Assembly: GCF_030503675.1 (NCBI RefSeq)
Contig: NZ_CP129964.1
Location: 2,790,001 to 2,854,000 of the forward strand
Length of the DNA stretch: 64,000 nt
DNA from: Lutimonas zeaxanthinifaciens
GTDB lineage: Bacteria; Bacteroidota; Bacteroidia; Flavobacteriales; Flavobacteriaceae
Direction of reading: 5' to 3'
Shown: one piece after another, positions 1 to 7,827 of the stretch
How positions within the stretch are numbered: the stretch's first letter is position 1
Layout: every line of letters starts with the position of its first letter
Translations under genes and position numbers: made by a program
Notes under the pieces: model-generated
Seen by the model: only the letters and a program-made list of their open reading frames with translations
Database searches by the model: none
Told to the model about the DNA's origin: nothing

Positions 1-839
1 AGATAATGCAAAACAGCGTTGGTTGACCCACCAAGGGCATTGACCAATGCCACTGCATTTTCCAATGATTTCTTGGTAATGATATCCAGCGGTTTTAAAT
101 CAAGCTCAAGCAAATTCTTTACTGCAGCTGCGATTCTTGTACTTTCTTCATTTTTGTGAGGATTCTCTGCCGGTATCGAAGAATTATATGGCAGGGCGAA
201 TCCAAGCGCTTCTATTGATGATGCCATGGTGTTTGCCGTGTACATGCCTCCGCAGGCACCTGCTCCCGGAATGGCTCTTTTAATTATTTCTTTATACTCC
301 TCATCTGAAATCTCCCCGGAGATCTTCTGGCCTAAGGCTTCAAATGCCGAAACGATGTTCAACTTTCTTCCTTTGTAATTACCTGAAGCGATTGTCCCTC
401 CGTAAACCATAAGGGCCGGACGGTTCAGGCGCAGCATGGCCATGATGGCACCTGGCATGTTTTTATCACAACCTACAACAGAAACCAGGGCGTCATAACT
501 TTGAGCATTCATCACAACTTCTATAGAATCTGCAATAATATCTCTTGATGGAAGCGAATAATTCATTCCGCTTGTTCCCATTGAAATACCGTCACTCACG
601 CCGATCGTATTGAAAACCAGACCTACCTGATCCTTTTTATTAACCTCTTCTTTAATCCCGGCGGCTAGCTGGTTCAGATGCATATTGCACGGATTTCCGT
701 CATAGCCCGTACTTGCAATTCCCACCTGCGGTTTCTTCATATCTTCCTCGTTCAGACCCACGGCATAGAGCATGGCCTGGGCCGCTGGCTGCGTAGCATC
801 CTGGGTAAGTCGCTGACTGTATTTATTTAATTGCTTCAT
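1..839 (-). CDS. ilvD: dihydroxy-acid dehydratase, N-terminal part (gene runs off the left edge)
   Basis: IlvD dehydrates 2,3-dihydroxy-isovalerate and 2,3-dihydroxy-3-methylvalerate to the 2-oxo acids that become valine, leucine and isoleucine. About 279 codons from the start ATG (837-839 on the plus strand, read in reverse) are inside the window with no stop. The translated part shows the family landmarks: [11 protein letters not shown], the Fe-S ligand motif VGCDKNMPG, and [20 protein letters not shown]. The N-terminus ([13 protein letters not shown]) is normal for the family. Roughly half of the protein lies outside. The gene is preceded by an Ile/Val leader peptide and an intrinsic terminator, so it is probably the first gene of an ilv operon that continues to the left and is controlled by attenuation. 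Confidence 0.95.
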   Translation of the reverse strand, partial: MKQLNKYSQRLTQDATQPAAQAMLYAVGLNEEDMKKPQVGIASTGYDGNPCNMHLNQLAAGIKEEVNKKDQVGLVFNTIGVSDGISMGTSGMNYSLPSRDIIADSIEVVMNAQSYDALVSVVGCDKNMPGAIMAMLRLNRPALMVYGGTIASGNYKGRKLNIVSAFEALGQKISGEISDEEYKEIIKRAIPGAGACGGMYTANTMASSIEALGFALPYNSSIPAENPHKNEESTRIAAAVKNLLELDLKPLDIITKKSLENAVALVNALGGSTNAVLHY

Positions 840-1037
840 TAAAGAGAATGGTAAATTTTATGTTTTTGATATTCTTTTATTAAATTCTTCTTTTCCTTAA
901 ATAATCCTCAAAAATACTGAGGCTTTAACCGATTGTCAGATTCCTATTTATCATATTACAATATTCAATGCTACCCGATATTAGTTTAATTATTGATTAT
1001 CAGTATTTTATCTACACTAATTTACAAGGTTTAACAC

Positions 1038-1064
1038 AAAAAAAACCTTCCCGCAGGAAGGTTT
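1038..1064 (-). terminator. intrinsic terminator acting as attenuator ahead of ilvD
   Basis: Read on the minus strand, a 9-bp stem AAACCTTCC / GGAAGGTTT with loop TGCG-type tetranucleotide is followed by eight T residues. It lies between the leader peptide stop and ilvD, 200 nt before the ilvD start. Its 5' arm contains CTTCCT, which can pair instead with AGGAAG (1086-1091) just after the leader stop codon. This is the layout of terminator and antiterminator in a translation-controlled attenuator. It could also end transcripts from the gene at 1210-2754. Confidence 0.8.
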
Positions 1065-1092
1065 ACAGATTTATACATAACATCACTTCCTA

Positions 1093-1152
1093 TCAAATCA
1101 CTTCAGATCTGATAATAATGACTGCTACGATATGTAAATTAAATTGCTTCAT
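1093..1152 (-). CDS. ilv operon leader peptide (19 aa), attenuation sensor
   Basis: The minus-strand mini-ORF encodes MKQFNLHIVAVIIIRSEVI followed by TGA. Ten of its 19 residues are branched-chain (six Ile, three Val, one Leu), with a run VAVIII in the middle. The stop is two nucleotides before AGGAAG, the candidate antiterminator arm, and about 30 nt before the terminator stem. By analogy with enterobacterial ilv leaders, a ribosome stalled at the Ile/Val codons would leave AGGAAG free to capture CTTCCT and let transcription reach ilvD. A ribosome reaching the stop would cover AGGAAG and allow termination. The mechanism is inferred; the peptide and the pairings are seen directly. Confidence 0.8.
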   Translation of the reverse strand: MKQFNLHIVAVIIIRSEVI

Positions 1153-1166
1153 TGAAAATCTTGAGA

Positions 1167-1174
1167 CAAATCTA
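1167..1174 (-). promoter_or_regulatory. candidate -7 element of the ilv leader/ilvD promoter
   Basis: TAGATTTG on the minus strand matches the Bacteroidota -7 consensus TAnnTTTG exactly and ends 14 nt before the leader-peptide ATG, implying a very short 5' UTR. No clear TTG -33 element is found at the usual distance, so the call rests on the -7 match and position. Confidence 0.45.
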
Positions 1175-1209
1175 TAAATTTTTATTTCGATTTCCGGATT
1201 TAAGTGAAC

Positions 1210-2754
1210 TTATTTATACTTATGTTTTGATTTCTGCTTTATGATGGTTTCAACAGGGACATTCTGGATCTTACTTTCAAGCCAGGAAATAATATCCAAG
1301 TACATAAAAGATCTTTTCTCATAAGGATGATTCTCAAATACTTTAAGTTCTTTGTGAAGTTCCACAAAGGCATTCTTCAGTTCATGAGGATAAATATTGC
1401 TCAAATTCCGAAGAAAACTGATAATTCTTTGCTGAACCAAATGCAATTCGTTCATTTTTATCAGGAACTTGTAAGTTGATTTAATTAGAGCTTCCAGATT
1501 TTGATCCATGCCGGCTTCATAATGGGCCACAAGGTTCAATATTCTGGTAAAGCATAAAAGATCCTCTCTCATACCCAACTGCCTGTTCTTTATGATCTTC
1601 TCTAGATAAAAAATACATTGTTCATATTTTGAGGCTCCAAAATATAAACTTGCGAATTTGTAATAAAAGACCATAACGTGATGATCATCAATTTTCAATC
1701 GATGGCTCTCTATTTCTTCCAGAACTTCAGGAATAAGGTCCAATCCGAGATTAAAATTACCTTCTAAAAAATAGAGATTGATCTTGTTGAGATAGAGGTA
1801 TAAAAAAGCAAGTGATTCGGTATTTTCATTAATCAGAAAATTCTGATGATTGAGCTCTTCCTCAAAAAAATTCAGTGTGGATCTGAATTTTGTAAGGTGT
1901 TGAATTAAGAACAGTGATTCGAGCAGGTAATTTATTCCTTTCAGATAAAAAACCGGATTGGTTTTTTTCATTTCCGGATTATAGTAAAAAAGATCTACCC
2001 ATTTTTGCGCATAGCGATATCCAGATACAAAGTCCTGGACTATAAAATTGTACCACAAATAGGCCTTGTACAAATACAACTTCTCTATAAGGCCCAGTTC
2101 TTTAATATCATATTCAGGAATAGATTCTTTAAAGAATGTTCTCACCTCTTCAAAGTCTTTATCATTACTCACATAACCTTTTTTAAGCAACATGCTGTAC
2201 AATTGCAATGACAAATTGGACAACTTACTCAACATTAGGGTCCTTTCTCCAAGATCCTTGGACTGAGAAATCAGGTCATCCGCCCGACTGCTCAAACTAC
2301 GGGTTATGTATTGAGATTCCACAACTTTTTCCAGCTCAACAATACTGAATGCAAGTGTTGTATCTTCATTGGCAAGGGCTATAGACTTTGCCTTATCCAG
2401 TACCTTCAAACTTTGCTTATGAAGCCCTTTATTGAAAAGTATAGTTGCAAAATCCAGTTGTTCCCGTACCTGCATTTTTGCATTTTGATGAATCGGATTT
2501 AGCTTAAGGCTAACCAGAATCTGTCTATAGAGATGGGCTTTTGAATTTGAGAGTTGCTGCTTTTTGATGTTTGTCTTTGCAAGAATTTGTTTCTCATCAA
2601 AAACCTCCTGCTTGTCGAGAATTGAAAAAAGCGCGATAAAGTTCTTTTCGGAATTACCCCCAAGCCGTCCGGCATACAATTTAAATTGCCTTTTTTCAGA
2701 TTTGGTCAGGGATTTGACCAATAAAAAGAGTGCATCGGATTTTTCCATAGACAT
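1210..2754 (-). CDS. uncharacterised helical-repeat (TPR-like) cytoplasmic protein
   Basis: I do not recognise a named family. The 514-residue product has no signal peptide or membrane segment. It opens with a basic helical region (residues 1-75, SLTKSEKRQFKLYAGRLGG) and continues as consecutive amphipathic helices with TPR-like spacing, for example around FASLYFGASKYEQCIFYLEKI near residue 370. It ends in a Lys-rich tail. I recall similar proteins in flavobacterial genomes near leu genes, without a known function. It is transcribed away from leuA, and its stop lies about 60 bp upstream of the ilv leader peptide, so it sits between the ilv and leu transcription units. No catalytic motif is visible. 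A scaffold or regulatory role is possible but unsupported. Confidence 0.8.
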   Translation of the reverse strand: MSMEKSDALFLLVKSLTKSEKRQFKLYAGRLGGNSEKNFIALFSILDKQEVFDEKQILAKTNIKKQQLSNSKAHLYRQILVSLKLNPIHQNAKMQVREQLDFATILFNKGLHKQSLKVLDKAKSIALANEDTTLAFSIVELEKVVESQYITRSLSSRADDLISQSKDLGERTLMLSKLSNLSLQLYSMLLKKGYVSNDKDFEEVRTFFKESIPEYDIKELGLIEKLYLYKAYLWYNFIVQDFVSGYRYAQKWVDLFYYNPEMKKTNPVFYLKGINYLLESLFLIQHLTKFRSTLNFFEEELNHQNFLINENTESLAFLYLYLNKINLYFLEGNFNLGLDLIPEVLEEIESHRLKIDDHHVMVFYYKFASLYFGASKYEQCIFYLEKIIKNRQLGMREDLLCFTRILNLVAHYEAGMDQNLEALIKSTYKFLIKMNELHLVQQRIISFLRNLSNIYPHELKNAFVELHKELKVFENHPYEKRSFMYLDIISWLESKIQNVPVETIIKQKSKHKYK

Positions 2755-2864
2755 CGTAATAAAATACCCTTATCTGTCTGATTGATAGTTTTTTAAAAGA
2801 TTTACAAATAATTTGAATGTAGTAAACAGCTCAAAGAAAATCTAAACCTTAAAGGATTTCCCTT

Positions 2865-2872
2865 TAATTTTG
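2865..2872 (+). promoter_or_regulatory. candidate -7 element for leuA
   Basis: TAATTTTG matches TAnnTTTG and ends 31 nt before the leuA ATG. No good -33 TTG is visible. No leader peptide or terminator hairpin lies between it and leuA, unlike ilvD. Confidence 0.4.
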
Positions 2873-2903
2873 ATTATTCAAAAGTGATAAAAAATATTTA
2901 ATA

Positions 2904-4079
2904 ATGAGCAAAAATCAAGTCCAAATATTCGACACGACATTGAGAGATGGCGAGCAAGTTCCTGGTTGTAAGCTAAATACACCAGAAAAATTAATCATTG
3001 CTGAACGCCTGGATGAACTGGGTGTCGACATTATTGAAGCCGGTTTTCCAATATCGAGTCCGGGAGATTTTAACTCAGTAGTTGAGATTGCAAAATTAGT
3101 GAAAAACGCCACAGTTTGTGGACTTACCAGGGCAAACAAGAAGGATATCGATGCAGCAGGTGCAGCCTTAAAACAGGCCGTCAGACCTAGGATCCATACA
3201 GGGATCGGAACCTCTGAATCACATATAAAATTCAAATTTAATTCTACTCCAGAAAAAATCATTGAAAGAGCAAAGGAGGCGGTAAAATACGCCAAAACCT
3301 ACGTTGAAGATATTGAGTTTTATGCTGAAGATGCCGGACGAACGGATAATGAATTTTTAGCAAAGATTTGCGAAGAAGTTATCAAGGTGGGAGCCACGGT
3401 TTTAAATATTCCGGATACGACAGGATACTGTTTACCTGAAGAATACGGGGCAAAAATGAAATACCTTAAGGAAAATGTCAAAGGAATTGATAATGTGATC
3501 CTTTCCTGTCATTGCCATAATGATCTTGGACTCGCAACGGCCAATTCCATTGCAGGGGTTCAGAACGGGGCGCGTCAGATAGAATGTACCATAAACGGTA
3601 TTGGTGAAAGAGCAGGAAATACTGCGTTAGAAGAGGTTGTCATGATTTTGAAGCAACATCCTTACTTGAATCTTGATACAAATATTAACACCCAGTTATT
3701 ATACAATACCTCTCAGATGGTGCAACACCACATGGGAATCCTTGTTCAGCCCAACAAGGCCGTTGTTGGTGAAAACGCCTTCGCTCACAGTTCAGGGATC
3801 CATCAGGATGGGGTGATCAAGAACCGTGAAACTTATGAGATCATGAATCCTTCAGATGTAGGTGTAAACGAGTCTTCAATTGTTTTGACGGCAAGGAGCG
3901 GAAGAGCCGCTTTAGCATACAGAGCCAAGAAAATCGGTTTTGACCTGACCAAAGTTGAACTGGATCAAATTTATCCTGAATTCTTGAAAACAGCGGATAA
4001 AATGAAAGAGGTTGGTGATACGGAAATTGAAAGGATCATCAAGAACGTAAGAGTAAGTACAGATAAAATAGCTTCTTAA
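2904..4079 (+). CDS. leuA: 2-isopropylmalate synthase, short form without full leucine-binding domain
   Basis: LeuA condenses acetyl-CoA with 2-oxoisovalerate in the first committed step of leucine synthesis. The DRE-TIM barrel is clear: [12 protein letters not shown] at residues 10-21 and the second signature [14 protein letters not shown] at 201-214, where His203 and His205 are metal ligands. [14 protein letters not shown] and [12 protein letters not shown] follow. At 391 residues it stops soon after the linker region, whereas classical LeuA is about 510 residues with a C-terminal leucine-sensing dimer domain. Feedback inhibition is therefore probably weak or absent. leuB starts 13 bp downstream, so the two form an operon. 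Homocitrate synthase is the main alternative, but the pairing with leuB and the nearby ilvD favour LeuA. Confidence 0.9.
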   Translation: MSKNQVQIFDTTLRDGEQVPGCKLNTPEKLIIAERLDELGVDIIEAGFPISSPGDFNSVVEIAKLVKNATVCGLTRANKKDIDAAGAALKQAVRPRIHTGIGTSESHIKFKFNSTPEKIIERAKEAVKYAKTYVEDIEFYAEDAGRTDNEFLAKICEEVIKVGATVLNIPDTTGYCLPEEYGAKMKYLKENVKGIDNVILSCHCHNDLGLATANSIAGVQNGARQIECTINGIGERAGNTALEEVVMILKQHPYLNLDTNINTQLLYNTSQMVQHHMGILVQPNKAVVGENAFAHSSGIHQDGVIKNRETYEIMNPSDVGVNESSIVLTARSGRAALAYRAKKIGFDLTKVELDQIYPEFLKTADKMKEVGDTEIERIIKNVRVSTDKIAS

Positions 4080-4092
4080 CAGGAACCTGAAC

Positions 4093-5211
4093 ATGAATTT
4101 AAAAATTGCAGTTTTAGCAGGAGATGGTATAGGCCCTGAGGTTTGCGAACAGGGAGTCAAGGTTCTAAAAGCCATTGAAAAAAAATTCAAACATAATTTT
4201 ACATTTACAAACGGCCTTGTCGGAGGCAGTGCATTGACTGCAAAAGGTGTTCCCTTACCAGACGAAACCCTGGAACTCTGTTTGAATTCGGATGCCATCC
4301 TGTTCGGGGCAATTGGTGACCCAAAATTTGAGAATTCCCCGGATGCAAAGGTGAGACCTGAAGAGGGCCTTCTTAAATTAAGAAAAGAACTTGGCTTGTA
4401 TGCCAATATCAGGCCACTTAAAGTCTATGAACCTCTAATTCACAAATCACCTATCAAAGAAAAGGTGATCAAGAACACGGATTTTATTATTTTCAGGGAA
4501 TTGACCGGAGGAATCTATTACGGAGAGAAAAGTACTTCTGCTGATGGAAATTCTGCATCAGATACCTGTAATTATTCTGTTGAAGAAATAGATCGACTGG
4601 CACATATGGCTTTCAAATCTGCGCGGAAGAGAAGAAAAAAATTAACGCTGATCGATAAGGCCAATGTACTTGAAACTTCAAGGCTATGGAGAAAAAGAGT
4701 AAAGGAACTTGCTCAGCAATATCCCGATGTCACAGTTGATTACCTCTATGTTGACAATGCCGCGATGAAGATCATTGTAAACCCAAGGCAATTTGATGTT
4801 ATTCTCACTGAAAACATGTTTGGTGATATTATCTCTGACGAAGCCAGTGTAATTTCTGGGTCAATTGGTTTACTCGCCTCAACCTCTATTGGGGAAAACT
4901 CAGTATTGTTTGAACCCATTCACGGATCCTTTCCAGAAATGAAAGGCAAAAACAAGGCGAATCCTTTGGCGACAATACTTTCAGCGGCTCTGTTACTGGA
5001 ACATTTCAATTTACACGAAGAGGCTGACGCAATTAGAAACGCCGCTGAAAAATCGATCGAGCATCAAATAACAACTCCAGATATCAATTCGACCAAGAAG
5101 TTTGCACATACTTCTACTGTAGGAGAATTTATATCTGAATATATCATTGACAAGAAAAATATTCTCTATCATATGGAGAATATTTCACTGGGTCAGTCTA
5201 CAATCATTTAG
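4093..5211 (+). CDS. leuB: 3-isopropylmalate dehydrogenase
   Basis: LeuB oxidatively decarboxylates 3-isopropylmalate to 2-oxoisocaproate using NAD+. The 372-residue length is typical. Landmarks include LAGDGIGPEV at the N-terminus, the substrate loop ELTGGIYYGE, the catalytic region with VDYLYVDNAAM, and the family signature NMFGDIISDEASVISGSIGL. FEPIHGSFPEMKGKNKANPL matches the NAD-binding turn. The C-terminus has an extra tail of about 15 residues beyond the usual end. It lies directly downstream of leuA on the same strand. leuC and leuD are not in this window. Confidence 0.95.
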   Translation: MNLKIAVLAGDGIGPEVCEQGVKVLKAIEKKFKHNFTFTNGLVGGSALTAKGVPLPDETLELCLNSDAILFGAIGDPKFENSPDAKVRPEEGLLKLRKELGLYANIRPLKVYEPLIHKSPIKEKVIKNTDFIIFRELTGGIYYGEKSTSADGNSASDTCNYSVEEIDRLAHMAFKSARKRRKKLTLIDKANVLETSRLWRKRVKELAQQYPDVTVDYLYVDNAAMKIIVNPRQFDVILTENMFGDIISDEASVISGSIGLLASTSIGENSVLFEPIHGSFPEMKGKNKANPLATILSAALLLEHFNLHEEADAIRNAAEKSIEHQITTPDINSTKKFAHTSTVGEFISEYIIDKKNILYHMENISLGQSTII

Positions 5212-5269
5212 TTATCTTTAAGCCGCAGTCCTAACTGTATCCTTCTAATTTAAATGAAACCGGATTACT

Positions 5270-5992
5270 ATGGAATTTAAGGAAGCGGTCAATCGAAGAA
5301 GATCGGTAAGAAAGTATGACCCCGACAAAGCCCTTGACTCAGAAAAAGTGAAAGAATGTCTTGAATTGGCCGTTTTGGCTCCAAACAGCAGTAATATGCA
5401 GCTTTGGGAGTTTTATCATATAACTTCAAAAGACATATTGACAAAAATGTCTCCATTTTGTTTTGATCAGAATGCGGCGAAAACAGCTCAGCAAATGGTG
5501 GTCATCGTTGTTCGGAAAGACCTTTGGAAAAAAAGAGTAAAAGCCCACGTTGACTATCTTAATAATGTCTTTGGTAACATTCCAAAAAAAGAGCAAAGCA
5601 AAAGGGCTAAATTTGCCTTCACTTATTACACAAAAATAATTCCACTGGCCTATGCGGATTTTTTGGGTTTTTTGGGTTATATCAAGTATGGTTTTTATTG
5701 GCTGATCGGATTGTTTCGACCCATTTACAGACAGGCGAGAAAAAGTGATATGAGAATTGTTGCCCATAAAAGTGCAGGCCTTGCGGCACAGACATTCATG
5801 CTGGCCATGGCGGATATCAATTATGACACCTGCCCGATGGAAGGAATTGATTCATTAAGAATTAAAAAGTTACTCAAGATCCCATCCTCTGCCGAAATTA
5901 ATATGGTCATTAGTTGCGGAATTCGATTACCAGAGGGGGTTTACGGAGACCGTTTCAGGATTCCTTTTGAACAAGTGTACAAAGAGGTCTGA
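5270..5992 (+). CDS. nitroreductase-family flavoprotein
   Basis: The 240-residue product begins MEFKEAVNRRRSVRKYDPDK, the RRSxRxY FMN-phosphate contact typical of nitroreductases. It continues with LAVLAPNSSNMQLWEFYHI and ends with a second FMN-binding segment (SAGLAAQTFMLAMADINYDTCPMEG near 170-195). Members reduce nitro compounds, quinones or similar acceptors with NAD(P)H using bound FMN. The substrate cannot be read from the sequence. A longer than usual hydrophobic insertion at about 120-150 (FLGFLGYIKYGFYWLIGLF) could be a membrane-contacting or lid segment. It follows leuB by 58 bp and may be read through from it. Confidence 0.85.
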   Translation: MEFKEAVNRRRSVRKYDPDKALDSEKVKECLELAVLAPNSSNMQLWEFYHITSKDILTKMSPFCFDQNAAKTAQQMVVIVVRKDLWKKRVKAHVDYLNNVFGNIPKKEQSKRAKFAFTYYTKIIPLAYADFLGFLGYIKYGFYWLIGLFRPIYRQARKSDMRIVAHKSAGLAAQTFMLAMADINYDTCPMEGIDSLRIKKLLKIPSSAEINMVISCGIRLPEGVYGDRFRIPFEQVYKEV

Positions 5993-6082
5993 ACCTTTTC
6001 CGGTAGAGACAAAACTAAAGTGTTGTAATATTTTAAAATTTCTTACGACTTTTGAATTATATAACGAGAAGAAAATCCACTG

Positions 6083-6883
6083 ATGTCAATAGATAAAATT
6101 ATACAGAGTATCCGAAGCAATAAGCAAAACCATTTGGTTGATTTTAGGGTTAAATCAAAAACAGAGGAATTTACTGAGAGCTTATTCAAGATTCTATTTG
6201 ATTCCAAAATTTCAGTTTCAAACAATATGGAGGAACTAGGAGAATCATTTAAGGCCATTGCCTGCATGATTGACAAGGGTGACCAAAGCAGGTTTGAACT
6301 TGTCTGGAAGAAATTTTTAGTGAATTTACCAGAACTTTTAAACCAATTGAATCAGGATGCCAAATGCATCTTTTTACATGATCCTGCTTCTCGGAGTATT
6401 GAAGAAGTCATTTTGGCCTATCCCGGTTTTTATGCGATCGCTGTTTACCGTTTGAGCCATGAGCTGCATTTGCAAAATATGCCTTTGATTCCACGAATAA
6501 TGAGTGAATATGCGCATCGATTAACTGGAATTGACATACACCCCGGAGCAGAAATTGGATCACCTTTTTTTATTGATCACGGAACGGGGGTCGTCATTGG
6601 AGAAAGTACCATTATTAAAAACAAGGTTAAAGTTTATCAGGGTGTTACTTTGGGGGCCTTGCAGGTATCAAAGGATATGAAAAATATAAAAAGGCATCCA
6701 ACCGTTGAGGACAACGTTACCATTTATGCAGGAGCTACGATTTTGGGTGGGGATACGATCATTGGAAAAAACAGTACCATAGGTGGAAATGTCTGGCTGA
6801 CAGAATCAGTTCCTGAAAACTCCATTGTATACCAGCGAACAGATATCAAACTTAAAAAGAAAACCAATCATGCTGAATCATAG
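6083..6883 (+). CDS. cysE: serine O-acetyltransferase
   Basis: CysE acetylates L-serine to O-acetylserine, the acceptor for sulfide in cysteine synthesis. The 266-residue protein has the N-terminal helical domain and then the left-handed beta-helix. The catalytic region IDIHPGAEIGSPFFIDHGTG is followed by hexapeptide turns (VVIGESTIIKN, VYQGVTLGAL, TIYAGATILGG, TIIGKNSTIGGNVW). Its stop overlaps the cysM start by 14 nt, so the two enzymes of the pathway are translated together. The C-terminal tail is basic (KLKKKTNHAES) and lacks the classical terminal Ile that inserts into cysteine synthase, so complex formation in the E. coli manner is doubtful. Confidence 0.92.
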   Translation: MSIDKIIQSIRSNKQNHLVDFRVKSKTEEFTESLFKILFDSKISVSNNMEELGESFKAIACMIDKGDQSRFELVWKKFLVNLPELLNQLNQDAKCIFLHDPASRSIEEVILAYPGFYAIAVYRLSHELHLQNMPLIPRIMSEYAHRLTGIDIHPGAEIGSPFFIDHGTGVVIGESTIIKNKVKVYQGVTLGALQVSKDMKNIKRHPTVEDNVTIYAGATILGGDTIIGKNSTIGGNVWLTESVPENSIVYQRTDIKLKKKTNHAES

Positions 6884-7769
6884 TATTCTCGATCTTATAG
6901 GAAATACACCTCTTGTTGAATCTAGGACCCTTGTTACCAACAAGAATGTCAAATTGTTGTTTAAAATGGAGGGTAATAATCCTGGAGGAAGTGTGAAAGA
7001 CAGGCCTGCTTATAACATGATCAAGTCGGCTCTGGAGCGAAAAGAAATTGATCAAAACACTAAATTAATTGAAGCAACAAGCGGAAACACGGGTATTGCC
7101 CTTGCCATGATCGCAGGTATATTTAAACTTAATATCGAATTGGTAATGCCGGAAAACTCTACAAAAGAAAGAGTTCAGACCATGAGAGCCTACGGAGCAA
7201 AGGTTACCCTTACCGATGCAGCTGTGGGAATAGAAGGTTCAAGAGACTACGCCGATCTGAAAGTTGAAAATGAAGGTTACGTCATGTTAAATCAATTTGC
7301 TAACAATGACAACTGGAAAGCCCATTATAAAACAACCGGGCCCGAAATTTGGAATGATACAAATAAAAAAATAACTCATTTCGTCTCTGCTATGGGGACA
7401 ACAGGAACAATTATGGGAGTTTCGACCTATTTAAAAGAAATGAATTCTTCCATACAGATCATTGGTGCTCAACCTACCGATAATTCGAAAATCCCCGGCA
7501 TCAGGAAGTGGCCCGAAGCTTACCTCCCAAAAATATTTGACAGATCCAAAGTAGATCGAATTATTGAAGTCAGTGAACTGGAAGCTCGTGAGATGAGCCT
7601 AAGACTTGCCAAGGATGAAGGTGTATTTTCAGGAATGAGCAGTGGCGGATCTGTTACAACCGCATTGAAAATTGCCAATGAAATTGAAAGCGGTGTCATC
7701 GTAGCAATTATTTGTGATCGAGGTGACCGCTATCTCTCCTCAGATCTGTTTGAATCTGCCGGGTCCTGA
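6870..7769 (+). CDS. cysM: cysteine synthase (O-acetylserine sulfhydrylase, CysM type)
   Basis: This PLP enzyme converts O-acetylserine and sulfide (or thiosulfate) to cysteine. I place the start at 6870 (MLNHSILDLIGNTPLVE), 14 nt inside cysE. A longer reading from 6825 only adds residues overlapping cysE in another frame. The PLP lysine is Lys43 in GGSVKDRPAYNM. The substrate loop EATSGNTGIALAM and the phosphate-binding GTTGTIMGVS are present, and GVFSGMSSGGSV closes the active site. At 299 residues it is close to CysM/CysB-type synthases. The 14-nt overlap implies translational coupling to cysE. Confidence 0.92.
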   Translation: MLNHSILDLIGNTPLVESRTLVTNKNVKLLFKMEGNNPGGSVKDRPAYNMIKSALERKEIDQNTKLIEATSGNTGIALAMIAGIFKLNIELVMPENSTKERVQTMRAYGAKVTLTDAAVGIEGSRDYADLKVENEGYVMLNQFANNDNWKAHYKTTGPEIWNDTNKKITHFVSAMGTTGTIMGVSTYLKEMNSSIQIIGAQPTDNSKIPGIRKWPEAYLPKIFDRSKVDRIIEVSELEAREMSLRLAKDEGVFSGMSSGGSVTTALKIANEIESGVIVAIICDRGDRYLSSDLFESAGS

Positions 7770-7827
7770 TTCTTAAAGAATTCATCCGGCTTTGATTTTT
7801 AATGGTTCAGATCTATCGGAACCTTCT

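Noticed and set aside
968-1177. 69-codon plus-strand ORF upstream of ilvD
   Set aside because: It overlaps the attenuator and leader peptide on the other strand, has no family resemblance and spans the terminator.
6825-6869. Longer N-terminus for cysM
   Set aside because: The added residues overlap cysE in another frame and do not look like the family; the conserved start MLNHSILDLIGNTPL is at 6870.
7770-7827. GGTTC/GAACC repeat between cysM and the penicillin acylase gene as a terminator
   Set aside because: Stem is only five base pairs with a ten-nucleotide loop and no convincing T tract.
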